Assembly (NCBI RefSeq): GCF_021601385.1
Contig: NZ_BQHO01000004.1
Span: forward strand, 212,170 to 276,169
DNA: 64,000 nt
Reading direction: 5' to 3'
Origin: Pseudomonas parasichuanensis
Lineage (GTDB): Bacteria > Pseudomonadota > Gammaproteobacteria > Pseudomonadales > Pseudomonadaceae
The notes under the pieces were generated by a model that had not been told where the DNA came from, ran no database searches, and worked only from the letters and a program-made list of their open reading frames with translations. Position numbers and translations under genes: made by a program. Shown one piece after another: positions 43,850 to 55,310 of this stretch (position 1 is the stretch's first letter; each line of letters opens with the position of its first letter).

Positions 43850-45208
43850 CTAGCCCACTTCGAATAACGCCATGGCCTCGACATGCGCCGTCTGAGGAAA
43901 CATGTCGAGAATCCCGGCCCTTTTTAACCGGTACCCCTGCCCGACCAGCACCTGCGCATCTCGCGCCAGCGTGGCCGGGTTGCACGATACGTAGACCAGC
44001 CGTTTCGCGCCGAGCCGAGCGATGCCTTGCACCACTTCGTACGCACCGTCGCGCGGTGGATCCAAGAGTACCGCAGAAAAGCCCTCGGCGACCCATCCGG
44101 CGCCGGCCAAAGGCTGCGATAAATCGGCCTGAAAAAACCGTGCGTTATGCACATTGTTGCTGCGGGCATTGGCCTCGGCGCGCTCGACCATCGCCTGCAC
44201 GCCTTCTACCGCTACCACTTCCCGCGCCTGACGGGCCAACGGCAGGGCGAAGTTGCCCAGGCCGCAGAACAGGTCCAGCACCCGTTCATCCGCCTGGGGC
44301 GCCAGCCAGGCCAGGGCCTGCTGGATCATCAGGGTGTTGACCTGGGCATTGACCTGGACGAAGTCACCCGGCCGCCAGGCCAACTGCAACCCCCAGGGTT
44401 CCAGGGCAAAGCCCAGCTCGACCGCGGCCTCCACTGGCGCCGGGTCGCCCTCACCCTGCAGCCACAACTGGGCGCCGGCTTCACGGCAGAACGCCTCGAG
44501 CCGCGCCAGGTCGTCAGCCGCAAGCGGCGCCACATGGCGTACCAGCAGCGCCTCGGCACTGCCGCTGAACAGCTCCACATGCCCCAGCGCCTGCGGCTTG
44601 CTCAAGCTGCGCAGCACGGTCGGCAAGTGGCGCAAGATCGACTGCAAGGGTTGTACCAGCACCGCGCAGTCGTCGATGGCGACGATGTCCTGGCTGGCCT
44701 CGGCACGAAACCCCACGTCCAGCTGACGAGCCTTGACGTCCCAGCGCACGGCCACCCGCGCCCGGCGTCGATAGCCGAACTCGGGCCCGCTCAGGGGCGC
44801 GGCCCACTCGTCCGGCTGGATGCCGGCGACACGCTGCAATTGTTCAGCGAGCGTGCGCTGCTTGAGCGCCAGCTGGCCGTCATGGGGCAGGTGCTGCAGG
44901 TTGCAGCCGCCGCAGCGCTGGTAATGTTTGCACGGCGCTTCGCGGCGCTCGGGGCTGCCCTGGAATACGCGCTCCAGGCGCGCCTCGACCACCTTGCCGC
45001 GGGCCGCGAGCACCCGTGCTTCGACCTCTTCGCTGCCCAGCGCACCGCTGACGAACCAGGTGCGCCCTTCGACGAAGGCGATCCCGCGACCATCACCGGC
45101 CAGGCGCTCGATCTTGAGGCGCTGCTTCTTGCCCACGGGCACCTGGGTGCTACGGTCGCCGCCGGCCGGCTGGAAGCGCAGGCCGCTGTTGCTTTTCTTT
45201 CTGGACAT
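43850..45208 (-). CDS. rlmD: 23S rRNA (uracil-1939-C5)-methyltransferase RlmD
   Basis: A 452-residue RumA-type enzyme. It has an N-terminal TRAM-like domain, a 4Fe-4S cluster site [15 protein letters not shown] with the fourth Cys near the C-terminus, an SAM-binding motif [16 protein letters not shown], and the catalytic Cys in [11 protein letters not shown]. It methylates U1939 of 23S rRNA. The ATG overlaps the cysM stop by one base (TGATG). Confidence 0.95.
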   Translation of the reverse strand: MSRKKSNSGLRFQPAGGDRSTQVPVGKKQRLKIERLAGDGRGIAFVEGRTWFVSGALGSEEVEARVLAARGKVVEARLERVFQGSPERREAPCKHYQRCGGCNLQHLPHDGQLALKQRTLAEQLQRVAGIQPDEWAAPLSGPEFGYRRRARVAVRWDVKARQLDVGFRAEASQDIVAIDDCAVLVQPLQSILRHLPTVLRSLSKPQALGHVELFSGSAEALLVRHVAPLAADDLARLEAFCREAGAQLWLQGEGDPAPVEAAVELGFALEPWGLQLAWRPGDFVQVNAQVNTLMIQQALAWLAPQADERVLDLFCGLGNFALPLARQAREVVAVEGVQAMVERAEANARSNNVHNARFFQADLSQPLAGAGWVAEGFSAVLLDPPRDGAYEVVQGIARLGAKRLVYVSCNPATLARDAQVLVGQGYRLKRAGILDMFPQTAHVEAMALFEVG

Positions 45209-46107
45209 CAGTTGGTATCGAACAGGCCGGTGGAAAGGTAACGGTCGCCACGGTCGCAGATGATGGCAACCATCACTGCGTTCTCGACTTCACGGGACAG
45301 GCGCAGCATGGCCGCCACCGCACCACCGGAGGACACGCCGCAGAAGATGCCCTCTTCGCGGGCAAGGCGGCGGGTGGTCTCTTCGGCTTCCTGCTGCGAC
45401 ATGTCGACCACACGGTCGACCCGGGTAGCGTCGAAGATCTTCGGCAGGTATTCCTGGGGCCAGCGGCGGATGCCGGGGATGGCCGAACCTTCCATCGGTT
45501 GCAGGCCGATGATCTGCACCGCCGGGTTCTGCTCCTTCAGGTACTGCGAGCAGCCCATGATGGTGCCGGTGGTGCCCATGGAGCTGACGAAATGGGTGAT
45601 GGTGCCCTCGGTCTGCCGCCAGATCTCCGGCCCGGTACTGTTGTAGTGGGCAATCGGGTTGTCGCCGTTGGCGAACTGGTCGAGCACCAGGCCACGGCCT
45701 TCGGCCTGCAGCTTTTCAGCCAGGTCGCGCGCGCCTTCCATGCCCTCTTCCTTGGTCACCAGGATCAGCTCGGCGCCATAGGCGGTCATGGCCGCCTTGC
45801 GTTCGGCGGTGGAGTTGTCCGGCATGATCAGGATCATCTTGTAACCCTTGATCGCCGCCGCCATGGCCAGGGCGATCCCGGTGTTGCCGGAAGTCGCTTC
45901 GATGAGGGTGTCGCCGGGCTTGATCTGATTGCGCAGTTCGGCGCGGGTGATCATCGACAACGCCGGGCGGTCCTTGACCGAACCTGCCGGGTTGTTGCCT
46001 TCGAGCTTGAGCAAAAGCGTGTTGCTGGTGGCCCCGGCGATGCGCTGCAGGCGAACCAGAGGCGTGTTGCCGACGCAATCGGCGATGGTTGGGTACTGCA
46101 GGGTCAT
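45208..46107 (-). CDS. cysM: Cysteine synthase B
   Basis: A 299-residue PLP enzyme that makes cysteine from O-acetylserine and sulfide or S-sulfocysteine from thiosulfate. The PLP Lys lies in [15 protein letters not shown] (about residue 42), with the substrate loop [16 protein letters not shown]. The start at 46107 is set by the family N-terminus [20 protein letters not shown]. Confidence 0.95.
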   Translation of the reverse strand: MTLQYPTIADCVGNTPLVRLQRIAGATSNTLLLKLEGNNPAGSVKDRPALSMITRAELRNQIKPGDTLIEATSGNTGIALAMAAAIKGYKMILIMPDNSTAERKAAMTAYGAELILVTKEEGMEGARDLAEKLQAEGRGLVLDQFANGDNPIAHYNSTGPEIWRQTEGTITHFVSSMGTTGTIMGCSQYLKEQNPAVQIIGLQPMEGSAIPGIRRWPQEYLPKIFDATRVDRVVDMSQQEAEETTRRLAREEGIFCGVSSGGAVAAMLRLSREVENAVMVAIICDRGDRYLSTGLFDTN

Positions 46108-46201
46108 GGGCGTTATCGCAATCCGGACGGCAGGGGCGCCTATCATACCGGCAAACCCTGCGTGGCCATATCACGCAATTGTCGGACGCTATAGCTGGAA
46201 G

Positions 46202-47611
46202 CTATAAGCCGACTGGCAATGGGGGGGCGTCGCGCGTTGTGGGAGCTGGCCTGCCCCGCGATGGATCGCACTCACCTGCCGGCAGGCGCATGCACACGCG
46301 CAACCCATGTTCGCCATTGATAGCCCAGACACTGCCCCCCTGGCGCCGGATGGCACTGCGGGCAATGCTCAGCCCCAGCCCGAAACCACCATCCCCCGGC
46401 CGCGAACCGTCGAGCCGCGAGAACGGCGCGAAGATCCGCTCCAGGTCCTCCTCGGCCACGCCGCCGCCCTCGTCTTCGAGGGCGATGCGCCAGTAACCGC
46501 CCTCGCGCTGCCCACTCAGGCGCACACAGCCGTCGGTCGGCGAATGACGAATGGCATTGCGCAGGATGTTCTCCAGCGCCTGGGCCAGGTGATTGAGATT
46601 GCCCTGCACCCAGCAGTCGAGCGGCAAGGCACAGACCAGGCGCTGTGGTGCCCAGCCACTTTCATAGCAGGCGTTTTCGCTGAGCATGTCCCACAGCACC
46701 GGCAACTGGATCGGCTCCAGGTTCATCGGTGCGCGCTCGGCATCCTGCCAGGCCAGTTGCAGGGTGTCCTCGACCAGTTGCTGCATGCCGTCCACTTCGC
46801 GGTGCACGCGTTCGCGCAGGCGCTGCAGGTCGGTTTCGCCATCGCAGGCCACGCGCAAACGGCTGAGCGGGGTGCGCATTTCGTGGGAGAGGTCGCGCAA
46901 CAGCTGCTGCTGCAGCGCCACGGTGCCCTGCAGGCGCTCGGCCATCTGGTCGAAGGCCCGGGCCAGTTCGCCAAGCTCGTCACGGCGCTGGATGGTGCGC
47001 GAGTCGAGCCGCGTCGTGAGCTGGTCGGCACGCCAGGCGCTGGCCTGCTCGCGCAGCTGGTTGAGCGGCACGATCAGCATGCGGTACAGGCCGACGCACA
47101 GCAGCAGGGTGAACAGCCCTGGGATGACACCGTTGGTGATGACCCGCCAGAACAGGCGGTACTGCCCAGGGTTGAAACGCTCGGGCAGCTCGATCACCAG
47201 GGCGCCTTGCTCCGGCTGGCCGGGAAACGGCAGGCGCAGCCAGGGTTGGCCGATAGTGCGCCGGCTCATCGGCCAGTCAACGCCGCGCAAGCGGGTCAGG
47301 TGCTGAATCTGCTCTGCGTTCAAGGGGGCCGTGCCCAAGGGGCGAAGCCCCCCGTCGAGCACCCCGACCCAGCCGCGCTCGCGCTGGTGCATGCCTGCCA
47401 GCCAGCGGTCGACGCCGTCCTGCCCGCCTTCGCGCCAGGCCTGCTCGGCTTCGGCAGCATAGCCGCGCAATACCTGGCGGGCCGGCTCGGAGAGGAAGGC
47501 GTTCTGGGTTTCCATGTGCCGGCCCCAGGTGTAGCTCAGGCCGATCATCAGCAGGCAGAAGCCCACGAGCAGTACGGCCAGCTTCCAGAACAGCGAATGG
47601 CGATCGAGCAC
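46202..47611 (-). CDS. pirS: PirS-like sensor histidine kinase
   Basis: A 469-residue membrane kinase (GTG start two bases after the response-regulator stop). It has two membrane spans (about residues 9-27 and 160-180) around a periplasmic domain of about 130 residues, HAMP, the H-box RDLSHEMRTPLSRLRVAC and an ATPase domain (ENILRNAIRHS, GFGLGLSIARSAI). Gene order relA-rlmD-cysM-kinase-regulator-gacS matches P. aeruginosa, where the pair is PirS/PirR, which controls the ferric-enterobactin receptor gene pirA between pirS and cysM. That receptor is absent here. The last ~20 residues read through a REP unit (see 46233). Confidence 0.7.
   Translation of the reverse strand: MLDRHSLFWKLAVLLVGFCLLMIGLSYTWGRHMETQNAFLSEPARQVLRGYAAEAEQAWREGGQDGVDRWLAGMHQRERGWVGVLDGGLRPLGTAPLNAEQIQHLTRLRGVDWPMSRRTIGQPWLRLPFPGQPEQGALVIELPERFNPGQYRLFWRVITNGVIPGLFTLLLCVGLYRMLIVPLNQLREQASAWRADQLTTRLDSRTIQRRDELGELARAFDQMAERLQGTVALQQQLLRDLSHEMRTPLSRLRVACDGETDLQRLRERVHREVDGMQQLVEDTLQLAWQDAERAPMNLEPIQLPVLWDMLSENACYESGWAPQRLVCALPLDCWVQGNLNHLAQALENILRNAIRHSPTDGCVRLSGQREGGYWRIALEDEGGGVAEEDLERIFAPFSRLDGSRPGDGGFGLGLSIARSAIRRQGGSVWAINGEHGLRVCMRLPAGECDPSRGRPAPTTRDAPPLPVGL
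46233..46262. repeat. Single class A REP half-unit inside the 3' end of pirS
   Basis: TTGTGGGAGCTGGCCTGCCCCGCGATGG (bases 46236 onwards, related to the class A REP GTGGGAGCTGGCTTGCCAGCGATGG) lies inside the coding region and encodes the kinase tail. Confidence 0.65.
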
Positions 47612-47613
47612 GG

Positions 47614-48330
47614 TCAGTCCGCCTCGCCCGCACCGAACAGATAGCCCTTGCCCCACACCGTGCGGACCTGCCGCTCGTGGTAGCCGATGGCCTTGAGCTT
47701 GCGGCGGATCTGGCTGACGTGCATGTCCAGGCTGCGGTCGTGGCGGGCGTAGCCGCGCTGCAGCACTTGCTGGTAAAGGAAGGGTTTGCTCAGCACTTCG
47801 TCCTGGCTACGGTTCAGGATGTCGAGCAGGCGGAACTCGCTGGGAGTCAGGCCGGCCCAGGCACCTTCAAGGCTCACATCGCACAGTGGCTCGTCGAAGT
47901 GCAACTGGCCGACGCCCGCCTCATGGGGCACCTTGGCGCGACGCTCGAAGGCCACCCGGCGCAGGATCGCCTCGATACGCACCCGCAGTTCGGCGAAGCT
48001 GAACGGTTTGGGCAGGTAGTCGTCGGCGCCGCGCTCGAAGCCGCTGATCCGGTCCGCCTCGGCCCCCAGCGCCGACATCAGGATGACCGGCGTGGCGCTG
48101 TGCCGACGCAGGCGCGCCAGGGCGTCCAGGCCGTTGAGCCCCGGCAGCAGGATATCCATCAACACCAGGTCGAACACCTGGCGCCCGGCGGCCTCCAGCC
48201 CTTCCAGGCCGTTGCGGCACCAGGTGACCTGGAAGCCGCCACGCTGCAGTTCTTCATGCAGGTAGGCGCCCAGGACAGGATCATCCTCGATGGCCAGGAT
48301 ACTGGACTCGTGAATAGCTACGGGATTCAT
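47614..48330 (-). CDS. pirR: PirR-like OmpR-family response regulator
   Basis: A 238-residue regulator with a receiver (EDDPVLGAY acidic pocket, phospho-Asp near residue 56 in LVLMDILLPGLNG, Lys in YLPKPFSFAEL) and a winged-helix C-terminus (LTPSEFRLLDILNRS, RSLDMHVSQIRRKL). Start ATG at 48330; the longer frame begins with TTG. Two-base spacing to the kinase shows one operon. It is divergent from gacS. Naming rests on synteny. Confidence 0.72.
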   Translation of the reverse strand: MNPVAIHESSILAIEDDPVLGAYLHEELQRGGFQVTWCRNGLEGLEAAGRQVFDLVLMDILLPGLNGLDALARLRRHSATPVILMSALGAEADRISGFERGADDYLPKPFSFAELRVRIEAILRRVAFERRAKVPHEAGVGQLHFDEPLCDVSLEGAWAGLTPSEFRLLDILNRSQDEVLSKPFLYQQVLQRGYARHDRSLDMHVSQIRRKLKAIGYHERQVRTVWGKGYLFGAGEAD

Positions 48331-48524
48331 TGGCAACTGCCATCAATTCTCAGTTGCGCAATTATTGAGCATACCGTCTTGCCAAGGCAACCGCTGTACG
48401 ACCGACGCGCACCCTGCAGGCCAGGGCAGACAAAAACCAATACAAATGAGTGCATTGCCACCAAGCCCGGAGTAACGTTCCCGCTGGAGCGCGTCCGCGC
48501 GTTGGCACATGACAGGAGACAGGT

Positions 48525-51281
48525 GTGCTCGATCGTTTGGGAATCCGCAGCCGCGTGCTGCTGCTGGCGTTGCTGCCGGCCAGCCTGATGGCCCTGGTGC
48601 TGGGCAGCTACTTCACCTGGCTGCAACAGAACGAGCTGCGCACGCAACTGCTGCAACGCGGCAAGATGATCGCCGAGCAACTGGCCCCGCTGGCCGCCCC
48701 TGCCCTGGCCCGCCTGGCCCCGGAACAGCTGGAGCGCATCGCCGCCCAGGCGCTGGAGCAGTCTGACGTGCGCGCCGTGGCGTTTCTTGCCGCCGACCGC
48801 ACACGCCTGGCCCACGCCGGCCCGAGCATGCTCAACCAGCCGCCCAGCGGCGGCACCGGCACACAATTGTTGCAACGCACCGGCAATGACGCCACCCGCT
48901 ACCTGATGCCGGTGTTCGGCCATCACCGCGACCTCGCCACCGACGCGGTGCCCGCCGAGGCCGAGCGGCTGCTCGGCTGGGTGGAAATCGAGCTGTCCCA
49001 CGATGGCACCCTGCTGCGCGGCTATCGCAACCTGTTCACCAGCCTGCTGCTGATCTTCGCCTGCCTGAGCCTGACCGCCCTGCTCGCCGTACGCATGGGC
49101 CGCACCATCAATGGCCCGATCAACCGCATCAAGCATGCGGTCAACCAGCTCAAGGACGGCCACCTCGACGCACGCCTGCCGGCCATGGGCAGCCATGAGC
49201 TGGACGAGTTGGCTGCCGGTATCAACCGCATGGCCGAAACCCTGCATAGCGCCCACGAAGAGCTGCAGCACAGCATCGACCAGGCCACCGAGGACGTGCG
49301 CCAGAACCTGGAGACCATCGAGATCCAGAACATCGAGCTGGACATGGCGCGCAAGGAGGCCCTGGAAGCCAGCCGCATCAAGTCCGAGTTCCTCGCCAAC
49401 ATGAGCCATGAAATCCGCACCCCGCTCAATGGCATCCTGGGCTTCACGCACCTCTTGCAGAAAAGCGAGCTGACCCCGCGCCAGCTCGATTACCTGGGCA
49501 CCATCGAAAAGTCCGCCGACAACCTGCTGGGGATCATCAACGAGATCCTCGACTTCTCCAAGATCGAGGCCGGCAAGCTGGTGCTCGACAGCATCCCGTT
49601 CAACCTGCGCGACCTGATCCAGGACACCCTGACCATCCTCGCCCCGGCCGCCCACGCCAAGCAGCTGGAGCTGCTCAGCCTGGTGTACCGCGACACGCCG
49701 TTGTCGCTGGTCGGCGACCCGCTGCGGCTCAAGCAGATCCTGACCAACCTGGTGAGCAACGCGATCAAGTTCACCCGCGAAGGCACGATCGTCGTGCGCG
49801 CCATGCTCGAAGACGAGCAGGAAGACAGCGTGCAGTTGCGCATCAGCGTGCAGGACACCGGCATCGGCCTGTCGCCGCAGGACGTGCGTACCCTGTTCCA
49901 GGCCTTCAGCCAGGCCGACAACTCGCTGTCGCGCCAGCCCGGCGGCACCGGCCTGGGCTTGGTGATTTCCAAGCGCCTGATCGAGCAGATGGGTGGAGAG
50001 ATCGGCGTCGACAGCACCCCGGGCGAAGGCTCGCAGTTCTGGATCAGCCTCAACCTGCCCCGGGCCCACGACGATATCGAGGAACACCCCGTGCAGGCGC
50101 TGCTTGGCCGCCGGGTGGCCATCGTCGACGGCCATGACCTGGCGCGCCAGGCCCTGGAGCATCAGCTGGAGGACTGCGGGCTGTCGGTCTGCCTGTTCAC
50201 CACCTACGACCAGCTGCTGCAGGCCGTGCACGCGGCCGCGCAAGCCGGGCAGCCCTTCGATTTCGCCGTGCTCGGCGCCAACCTGGGCAGCCTCTCGCCC
50301 GAACAGCTCGGCCACTATCACCAGCAACTCGAACGCCAGGGCTGCCAGTGCGTGGTGCTTTGCCCGACCACCGAGCAGCCGCTGTACCACCCCTACCTGC
50401 CCAACGCCCATGGCCAGTTGCTGGCCAAGCCGACCTGCACACGCAAGCTGCGCCGCCTGCTGCTGGAGCTGGTGCAACCGCGCCGCCCCCTCGGCGAACA
50501 GCGCCACGTCACAGGCGAGCGCATGCCCAAGGTGCTGTGCGTCGACGACAACCCGGCCAACCTGCTGCTGGTGCAGACCCTGCTTGAAGGCATGGGCGCC
50601 GAAGTGCTGGCGGTGGACAGCGGCTTTGCGGCGGCCCAGGCCGTGCAGGACGAACCCTTCGACCTGGTGTTGATGGATGTACAGATGCCGGGCATGGACG
50701 GGCGCGCCTGCACCGAACAGATCCGCCGTTGGGAAAGCAGCCACAGCGGCCCGGCGCTGCCGATCGTCGCCCTGACCGCGCACGCCATGGCCAATGAAAA
50801 GCGCGCCTTGCTGCACAGTGGCATGGACGACTACCTGACCAAGCCGATCAGTGAACGCCAGCTGGCCCAGGTGGTGATGAAATGGACCGGCCTGAGCCTG
50901 GGTGCCCCGCAACCCGAGCGCAGCCCCGAGCGCCTGCCCGATAGCAGCGAACTGAAAGTGCTCGACCCAGAGGAAGGGTTGCGCCTGGCTGCCGGCAAAC
51001 CGGACCTGGCGGCGGACATGCTGGCCATGCTGCTGGCCTCGCTTGCATCTGAACGGGAGGCCATCCTTGCAGCCCGTGAAGCGGACGATCACACCGCCCT
51101 GATCGAGCGCGTGCATCGGCTCAACGGCGCCTCGCGCTATTGCGGCGTGCCACAGCTGCGTGCGGCCTGCCAACGCAGCGAAACCTTGCTCAAGCAGGAC
51201 AACCCACAGGCCCAGCAGGCGCTGGATGAGCTGGACCGGGCGATTGTCCGCCTCGCGGAACAGGCGCAATGCGGTGTGTGA
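48525..51281 (+). CDS. gacS: Hybrid sensor kinase GacS (BarA family)
   Basis: A 918-residue unorthodox sensor kinase. The GTG start follows AGGAG. Features in order: membrane span 1 (about 9-29), a periplasmic domain, span 2 (about 167-187), HAMP, H-box with His295 in NMSHEIRTPLNGILG, ATPase domain (LVSNAIKFTREG, GGTGLGLVISKRLIEQMGG), a degenerate receiver, a second receiver with Asp718 in LVLMDVQMPGMDG, and a C-terminal Hpt domain with His864 in HRLNGASRYCG. GacS, with GacA, switches on the Rsm small RNAs that control secondary metabolism, biofilm and effector production. The tandem tripartite phosphorelay is as in known GacS. It is followed by ldhA. Confidence 0.97.
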   Translation: MLDRLGIRSRVLLLALLPASLMALVLGSYFTWLQQNELRTQLLQRGKMIAEQLAPLAAPALARLAPEQLERIAAQALEQSDVRAVAFLAADRTRLAHAGPSMLNQPPSGGTGTQLLQRTGNDATRYLMPVFGHHRDLATDAVPAEAERLLGWVEIELSHDGTLLRGYRNLFTSLLLIFACLSLTALLAVRMGRTINGPINRIKHAVNQLKDGHLDARLPAMGSHELDELAAGINRMAETLHSAHEELQHSIDQATEDVRQNLETIEIQNIELDMARKEALEASRIKSEFLANMSHEIRTPLNGILGFTHLLQKSELTPRQLDYLGTIEKSADNLLGIINEILDFSKIEAGKLVLDSIPFNLRDLIQDTLTILAPAAHAKQLELLSLVYRDTPLSLVGDPLRLKQILTNLVSNAIKFTREGTIVVRAMLEDEQEDSVQLRISVQDTGIGLSPQDVRTLFQAFSQADNSLSRQPGGTGLGLVISKRLIEQMGGEIGVDSTPGEGSQFWISLNLPRAHDDIEEHPVQALLGRRVAIVDGHDLARQALEHQLEDCGLSVCLFTTYDQLLQAVHAAAQAGQPFDFAVLGANLGSLSPEQLGHYHQQLERQGCQCVVLCPTTEQPLYHPYLPNAHGQLLAKPTCTRKLRRLLLELVQPRRPLGEQRHVTGERMPKVLCVDDNPANLLLVQTLLEGMGAEVLAVDSGFAAAQAVQDEPFDLVLMDVQMPGMDGRACTEQIRRWESSHSGPALPIVALTAHAMANEKRALLHSGMDDYLTKPISERQLAQVVMKWTGLSLGAPQPERSPERLPDSSELKVLDPEEGLRLAAGKPDLAADMLAMLLASLASEREAILAAREADDHTALIERVHRLNGASRYCGVPQLRAACQRSETLLKQDNPQAQQALDELDRAIVRLAEQAQCGV

Positions 51282-51398
51282 TCGCGTCCCCCTTGGAGCG
51301 GGCTTGCCACACGATGAGGCCGCCACAGCCCATCCAGATCAATAGACGCCCTGCCCGCCTGGCTAAACTGGCGGCGTAGCCATTAAAGGAATACCACC

Positions 51399-52388
51399 AT
51401 GCGCGCCCTGTTGTTCAGCAGCCAGCACTACGATCAGGAAAGCTTCAACCGTGCTGCCGCTGGCACGGCTCTGGAGTTGCACTACCAGCCGGCGCGCCTG
51501 ACCCTCGACACGGCGGCCCTGGCCTGCGGTTACGAGGTGGTCTGCGCGTTCATCAACGACGAGCTCGACGCTCCGGTACTGGAGCGCCTGGCAGCTGGCG
51601 GCACGCGCCTGATCGCCCTGCGCTCGGCCGGCTACAACCACGTCGACCTGGCGGCGGCGCAGCGCCTGGGGCTGGCGGTGGTGCGGGTGCCCGCCTACTC
51701 GCCGCACGCCGTCGCCGAACATGCCGTGGCCCTGATCCTGGCCCTCAACCGGCGCCTGCATCGCGCCTACAACCGCACCCGTGAAGGTGACTTCACCCTG
51801 CATGGCCTGACCGGCTTCGACCTGCACGGCAAGACCGTCGGCGTGGTCGGCACCGGGCAGATCGGCGTGGCCTTCGCCCGTATCATGGCCGGTTTCGGCT
51901 GCCAGCTGCTGGCCTACGACCCTTACCCCAACCCCGAGCTGCTGGCCCTGGGGGCGCGCTACCTGGCGCTGCCCGAGCTGCTGCGCGAAGCCCGCATCAT
52001 CAGCCTGCACTGCCCACTGACCGAGCACACCCGGCACCTGATCAACGCCCAAAACCTGGCCCAGTTGCAACCCGGCGCCATGCTGATCAACACCGGCCGC
52101 GGCGCCCTGGTCGATACCCCAGCGCTGATCGAGGCGCTCAAAAGCGGCCAGCTCGGCTACCTGGGGCTGGATGTGTATGAAGAAGAGGCGCAGCTGTTCT
52201 TCGAGGACCGCTCCGACCAGCCCCTGCAGGACGATGTGCTGGCGCGCCTGCTGACCTTCCCCAACGTGATCGTCACCGCGCACCAGGCGTTCCTGACCCG
52301 CGAGGCGCTGGATGCCATCGCCGCGACCACCCTGGACAACATCACCCGCTGGGCGGCAGGCAATCCGCAGAACATCGTCGAAGGTTGA
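51399..52388 (+). CDS. ldhA: D-lactate dehydrogenase (2-hydroxyacid dehydrogenase family)
   Basis: A 329-residue NAD-dependent D-2-hydroxyacid dehydrogenase that reduces pyruvate to D-lactate. The Rossmann motif GVVGTGQIGVAFA is near residue 148; the catalytic Arg lies in LRSAGYNHVD, Glu in YEEEAQLF and His in VTAHQAFLTREAL. The neighbourhood of gacS is conserved in pseudomonads. The RBS AAAGGA is present. Confidence 0.92.
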   Translation: MRALLFSSQHYDQESFNRAAAGTALELHYQPARLTLDTAALACGYEVVCAFINDELDAPVLERLAAGGTRLIALRSAGYNHVDLAAAQRLGLAVVRVPAYSPHAVAEHAVALILALNRRLHRAYNRTREGDFTLHGLTGFDLHGKTVGVVGTGQIGVAFARIMAGFGCQLLAYDPYPNPELLALGARYLALPELLREARIISLHCPLTEHTRHLINAQNLAQLQPGAMLINTGRGALVDTPALIEALKSGQLGYLGLDVYEEEAQLFFEDRSDQPLQDDVLARLLTFPNVIVTAHQAFLTREALDAIAATTLDNITRWAAGNPQNIVEG

Positions 52389-52419
52389 TGCTAGGATACG
52401 CGGCAATTCTGGAGGACCC

Positions 52420-52854
52420 ATGGTCGAACACGATTTCCGCTACACCCTTTTCAACCCGCAACACACCCTGATCGAATGCCGCGCACTGGTGCCGGGCCGT
52501 TACCAGGTCACCGGCAACGGCGGCTCGATCCAGAAAAACGACGTGCTGCTGGTCAGCCTCAAGGGCAGCAAGACCCTGTCCATGCGCCTGACCGTGGACA
52601 GCGTGCGTCACCTGATCAACCCGAGCGGCCAGTGGGTCGCCGTGGCCCAGGGCCCGGTGTTCAACGAGCTGGAAATCCTCGAATGGCAGGTCAAGTGCGA
52701 CAGCTGCGACGCCGTGCTGGATTTCGAGTTCGCCGCTGAAGCCAAGCTGGGCAAGAAAGGCCATGCACCGGCCGCCAGCGCCCGCGTGGCGGAGCTGGGC
52801 TGGGCCAGCCAGGGCGACAAGCACCTGTGCCCACAGTGCCGGGAGCGTGGTTGA
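52420..52854 (+). CDS. Hypothetical protein with two CxxC pairs
   Basis: A 144-residue soluble protein; the ATG at 52420 follows GGAGGA. Its N-terminal half is beta-rich (HTLIECRALVPGRYQVTGNG), and two Cys pairs (KCDSCDAV near residue 91 and LCPQCRERG at the end) could bind one zinc ion. I do not recognise a family. It is followed at once by the META gene, whose GTG starts after its TGA, so the two are coupled. Confidence 0.75.
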   Translation: MVEHDFRYTLFNPQHTLIECRALVPGRYQVTGNGGSIQKNDVLLVSLKGSKTLSMRLTVDSVRHLINPSGQWVAVAQGPVFNELEILEWQVKCDSCDAVLDFEFAAEAKLGKKGHAPAASARVAELGWASQGDKHLCPQCRERG

Positions 52855-53259
52855 GTGAAACAGCTGTTGAGCGCCGCGCTGATCGCCGGCGGCCTGATGG
52901 GTTGTGCAGCGCAGCCTTCGCCCCTGCAGCAGGAGCAGAGCTATGTGCTGGAATGGATCGGTGAGCGACCGCTGATCGACTACAGCCACCTCACGCTCAC
53001 CCTGGCCAACGATGGCCGCGCCTATGGCAATGCCGGCTGCAACCACTGGTTCGCGCCGTACACGCTGAATGGCGAGCAGCTGAGCTTCGGCAAGGTCGGC
53101 AAGACCCGCAAGCTGTGTGCGCCGGCGCTGATGGACCAGGAAAAACGCTTCCTGCAGGCGCTGGAGACGGTGCAGCGCTGGGATGTGTCGCCGATCGAGC
53201 AGATCCGCTTCTGGCCGGCTGAAGGCAAGCCGTTGCGCTTCTGGCCTGAGGAAGGCTGA
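52855..53259 (+). CDS. META-domain lipoprotein (HslJ-like)
   Basis: A 134-residue predicted lipoprotein (lipobox LMGC, Cys17) with a META domain. The family pattern GRAYGNAGCNHWFAPYTLNGEQLSFGKVGKTRKLC is clear, with both conserved Cys. HslJ proteins are envelope proteins linked to stress and novobiocin tolerance; function not proven. GTG start, directly after the previous gene. Confidence 0.85.
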   Translation: MKQLLSAALIAGGLMGCAAQPSPLQQEQSYVLEWIGERPLIDYSHLTLTLANDGRAYGNAGCNHWFAPYTLNGEQLSFGKVGKTRKLCAPALMDQEKRFLQALETVQRWDVSPIEQIRFWPAEGKPLRFWPEEG

Positions 53260-53295
53260 GCATCCAAGGGGGCGCTTTGCGCCCCATTCGCGGCA

Positions 53296-53343
53296 CAAGG
53301 CCGCTCCTACAGGGGCACGCGATACCCTGCAGGAGCGGCCTTG
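53296..53343. repeat. REP inverted pair (class B)
   Basis: CAAGGCCGCTCCTACAGG (53296-53313) is matched in inverse at 53326-53343 with one difference; a 12-base loop separates the arms. It lies between the META gene and the converging thioredoxin gene. Confidence 0.88.
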
Positions 53344-53394
53344 CCGGGGCGCCGGACCGGCCGGAAAGGGCCGCATAGCGGCCCCGACAATGCC

Positions 53395-53862
53395 TCAGGC
53401 GCCGCCCTTGAGCGCCTTGATCTTCGCCTGCAGCCCTTCGAGCGTCTGCTCACCCATCAACTGCTCACGCACCTTGCCCTTGTCGTCGATGATGTAGGTC
53501 ACCGGCAGCGCTTCGCTGCGCGGCAGTTCGTAGCGCTCGGCCGGGTCCTGGGCGAGCACGGTGAAGGCGATGCCCAGCGTGTCGGCGGCGGCCTTGAGGT
53601 CGGCGCCCTGCAAGCCGTCGAAGTTCACCCCGAGCACCTTGATGCCCTGGGCCTCCCACTGCTTGGCCGCGGCATTGAGTTCGGGAATTTCCGTACGGCA
53701 CGGGCCGCACCATTCGGCCCAGTAGTTGAGCACCAGCCAGTGCCCGTCGACCTGTTCGCTCTTCACCGTGTTGCCGTGCTGGTCCACACCGTAGTCTGCA
53801 CCGCAGCCGCCGAGCAACAGGCTCGCGGTGATGGCCAGTGCAGCTGCCAAACGCCTTGCCAT
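53395..53862 (-). CDS. Thioredoxin-like (TlpA/ResA-type) lipoprotein
   Basis: A 155-residue predicted lipoprotein (lipobox LGGC, Cys20) with a thioredoxin fold. The active site WCGPC lies in NYWAEWCGPCRTEIPELN, cis-Pro in ALPVTYIIDD. Such proteins act in periplasmic thiol reduction, for instance in cytochrome c maturation or oxidative repair. Its target is unknown. It diverges from arsC. Confidence 0.9.
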   Translation of the reverse strand: MARRLAAALAITASLLLGGCGADYGVDQHGNTVKSEQVDGHWLVLNYWAEWCGPCRTEIPELNAAAKQWEAQGIKVLGVNFDGLQGADLKAAADTLGIAFTVLAQDPAERYELPRSEALPVTYIIDDKGKVREQLMGEQTLEGLQAKIKALKGGA

Positions 53863-53939
53863 GGGTCAATCCTTCTCGAAGTTTTCAAGCATTGAAGTCG
53901 GTTAGAATAGCTGCCACACCCTGCTGGATGCGACCCGTC

Positions 53940-55295
<1,356 letters not shown>

Positions 55296-55310
55296 CGTTA
55301 AATTCTGCCA

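Noticed and set aside
40262-43867. A 1201-codon plus-strand frame opposite relA and mazG
   Set aside because: Product reads as shadow of relA (Gln/Leu/His/Val-rich) with no recognisable domain.
48327-51326. A 999-codon minus-strand frame opposite gacS
   Set aside because: Antisense shadow of gacS with no start signal or domain.
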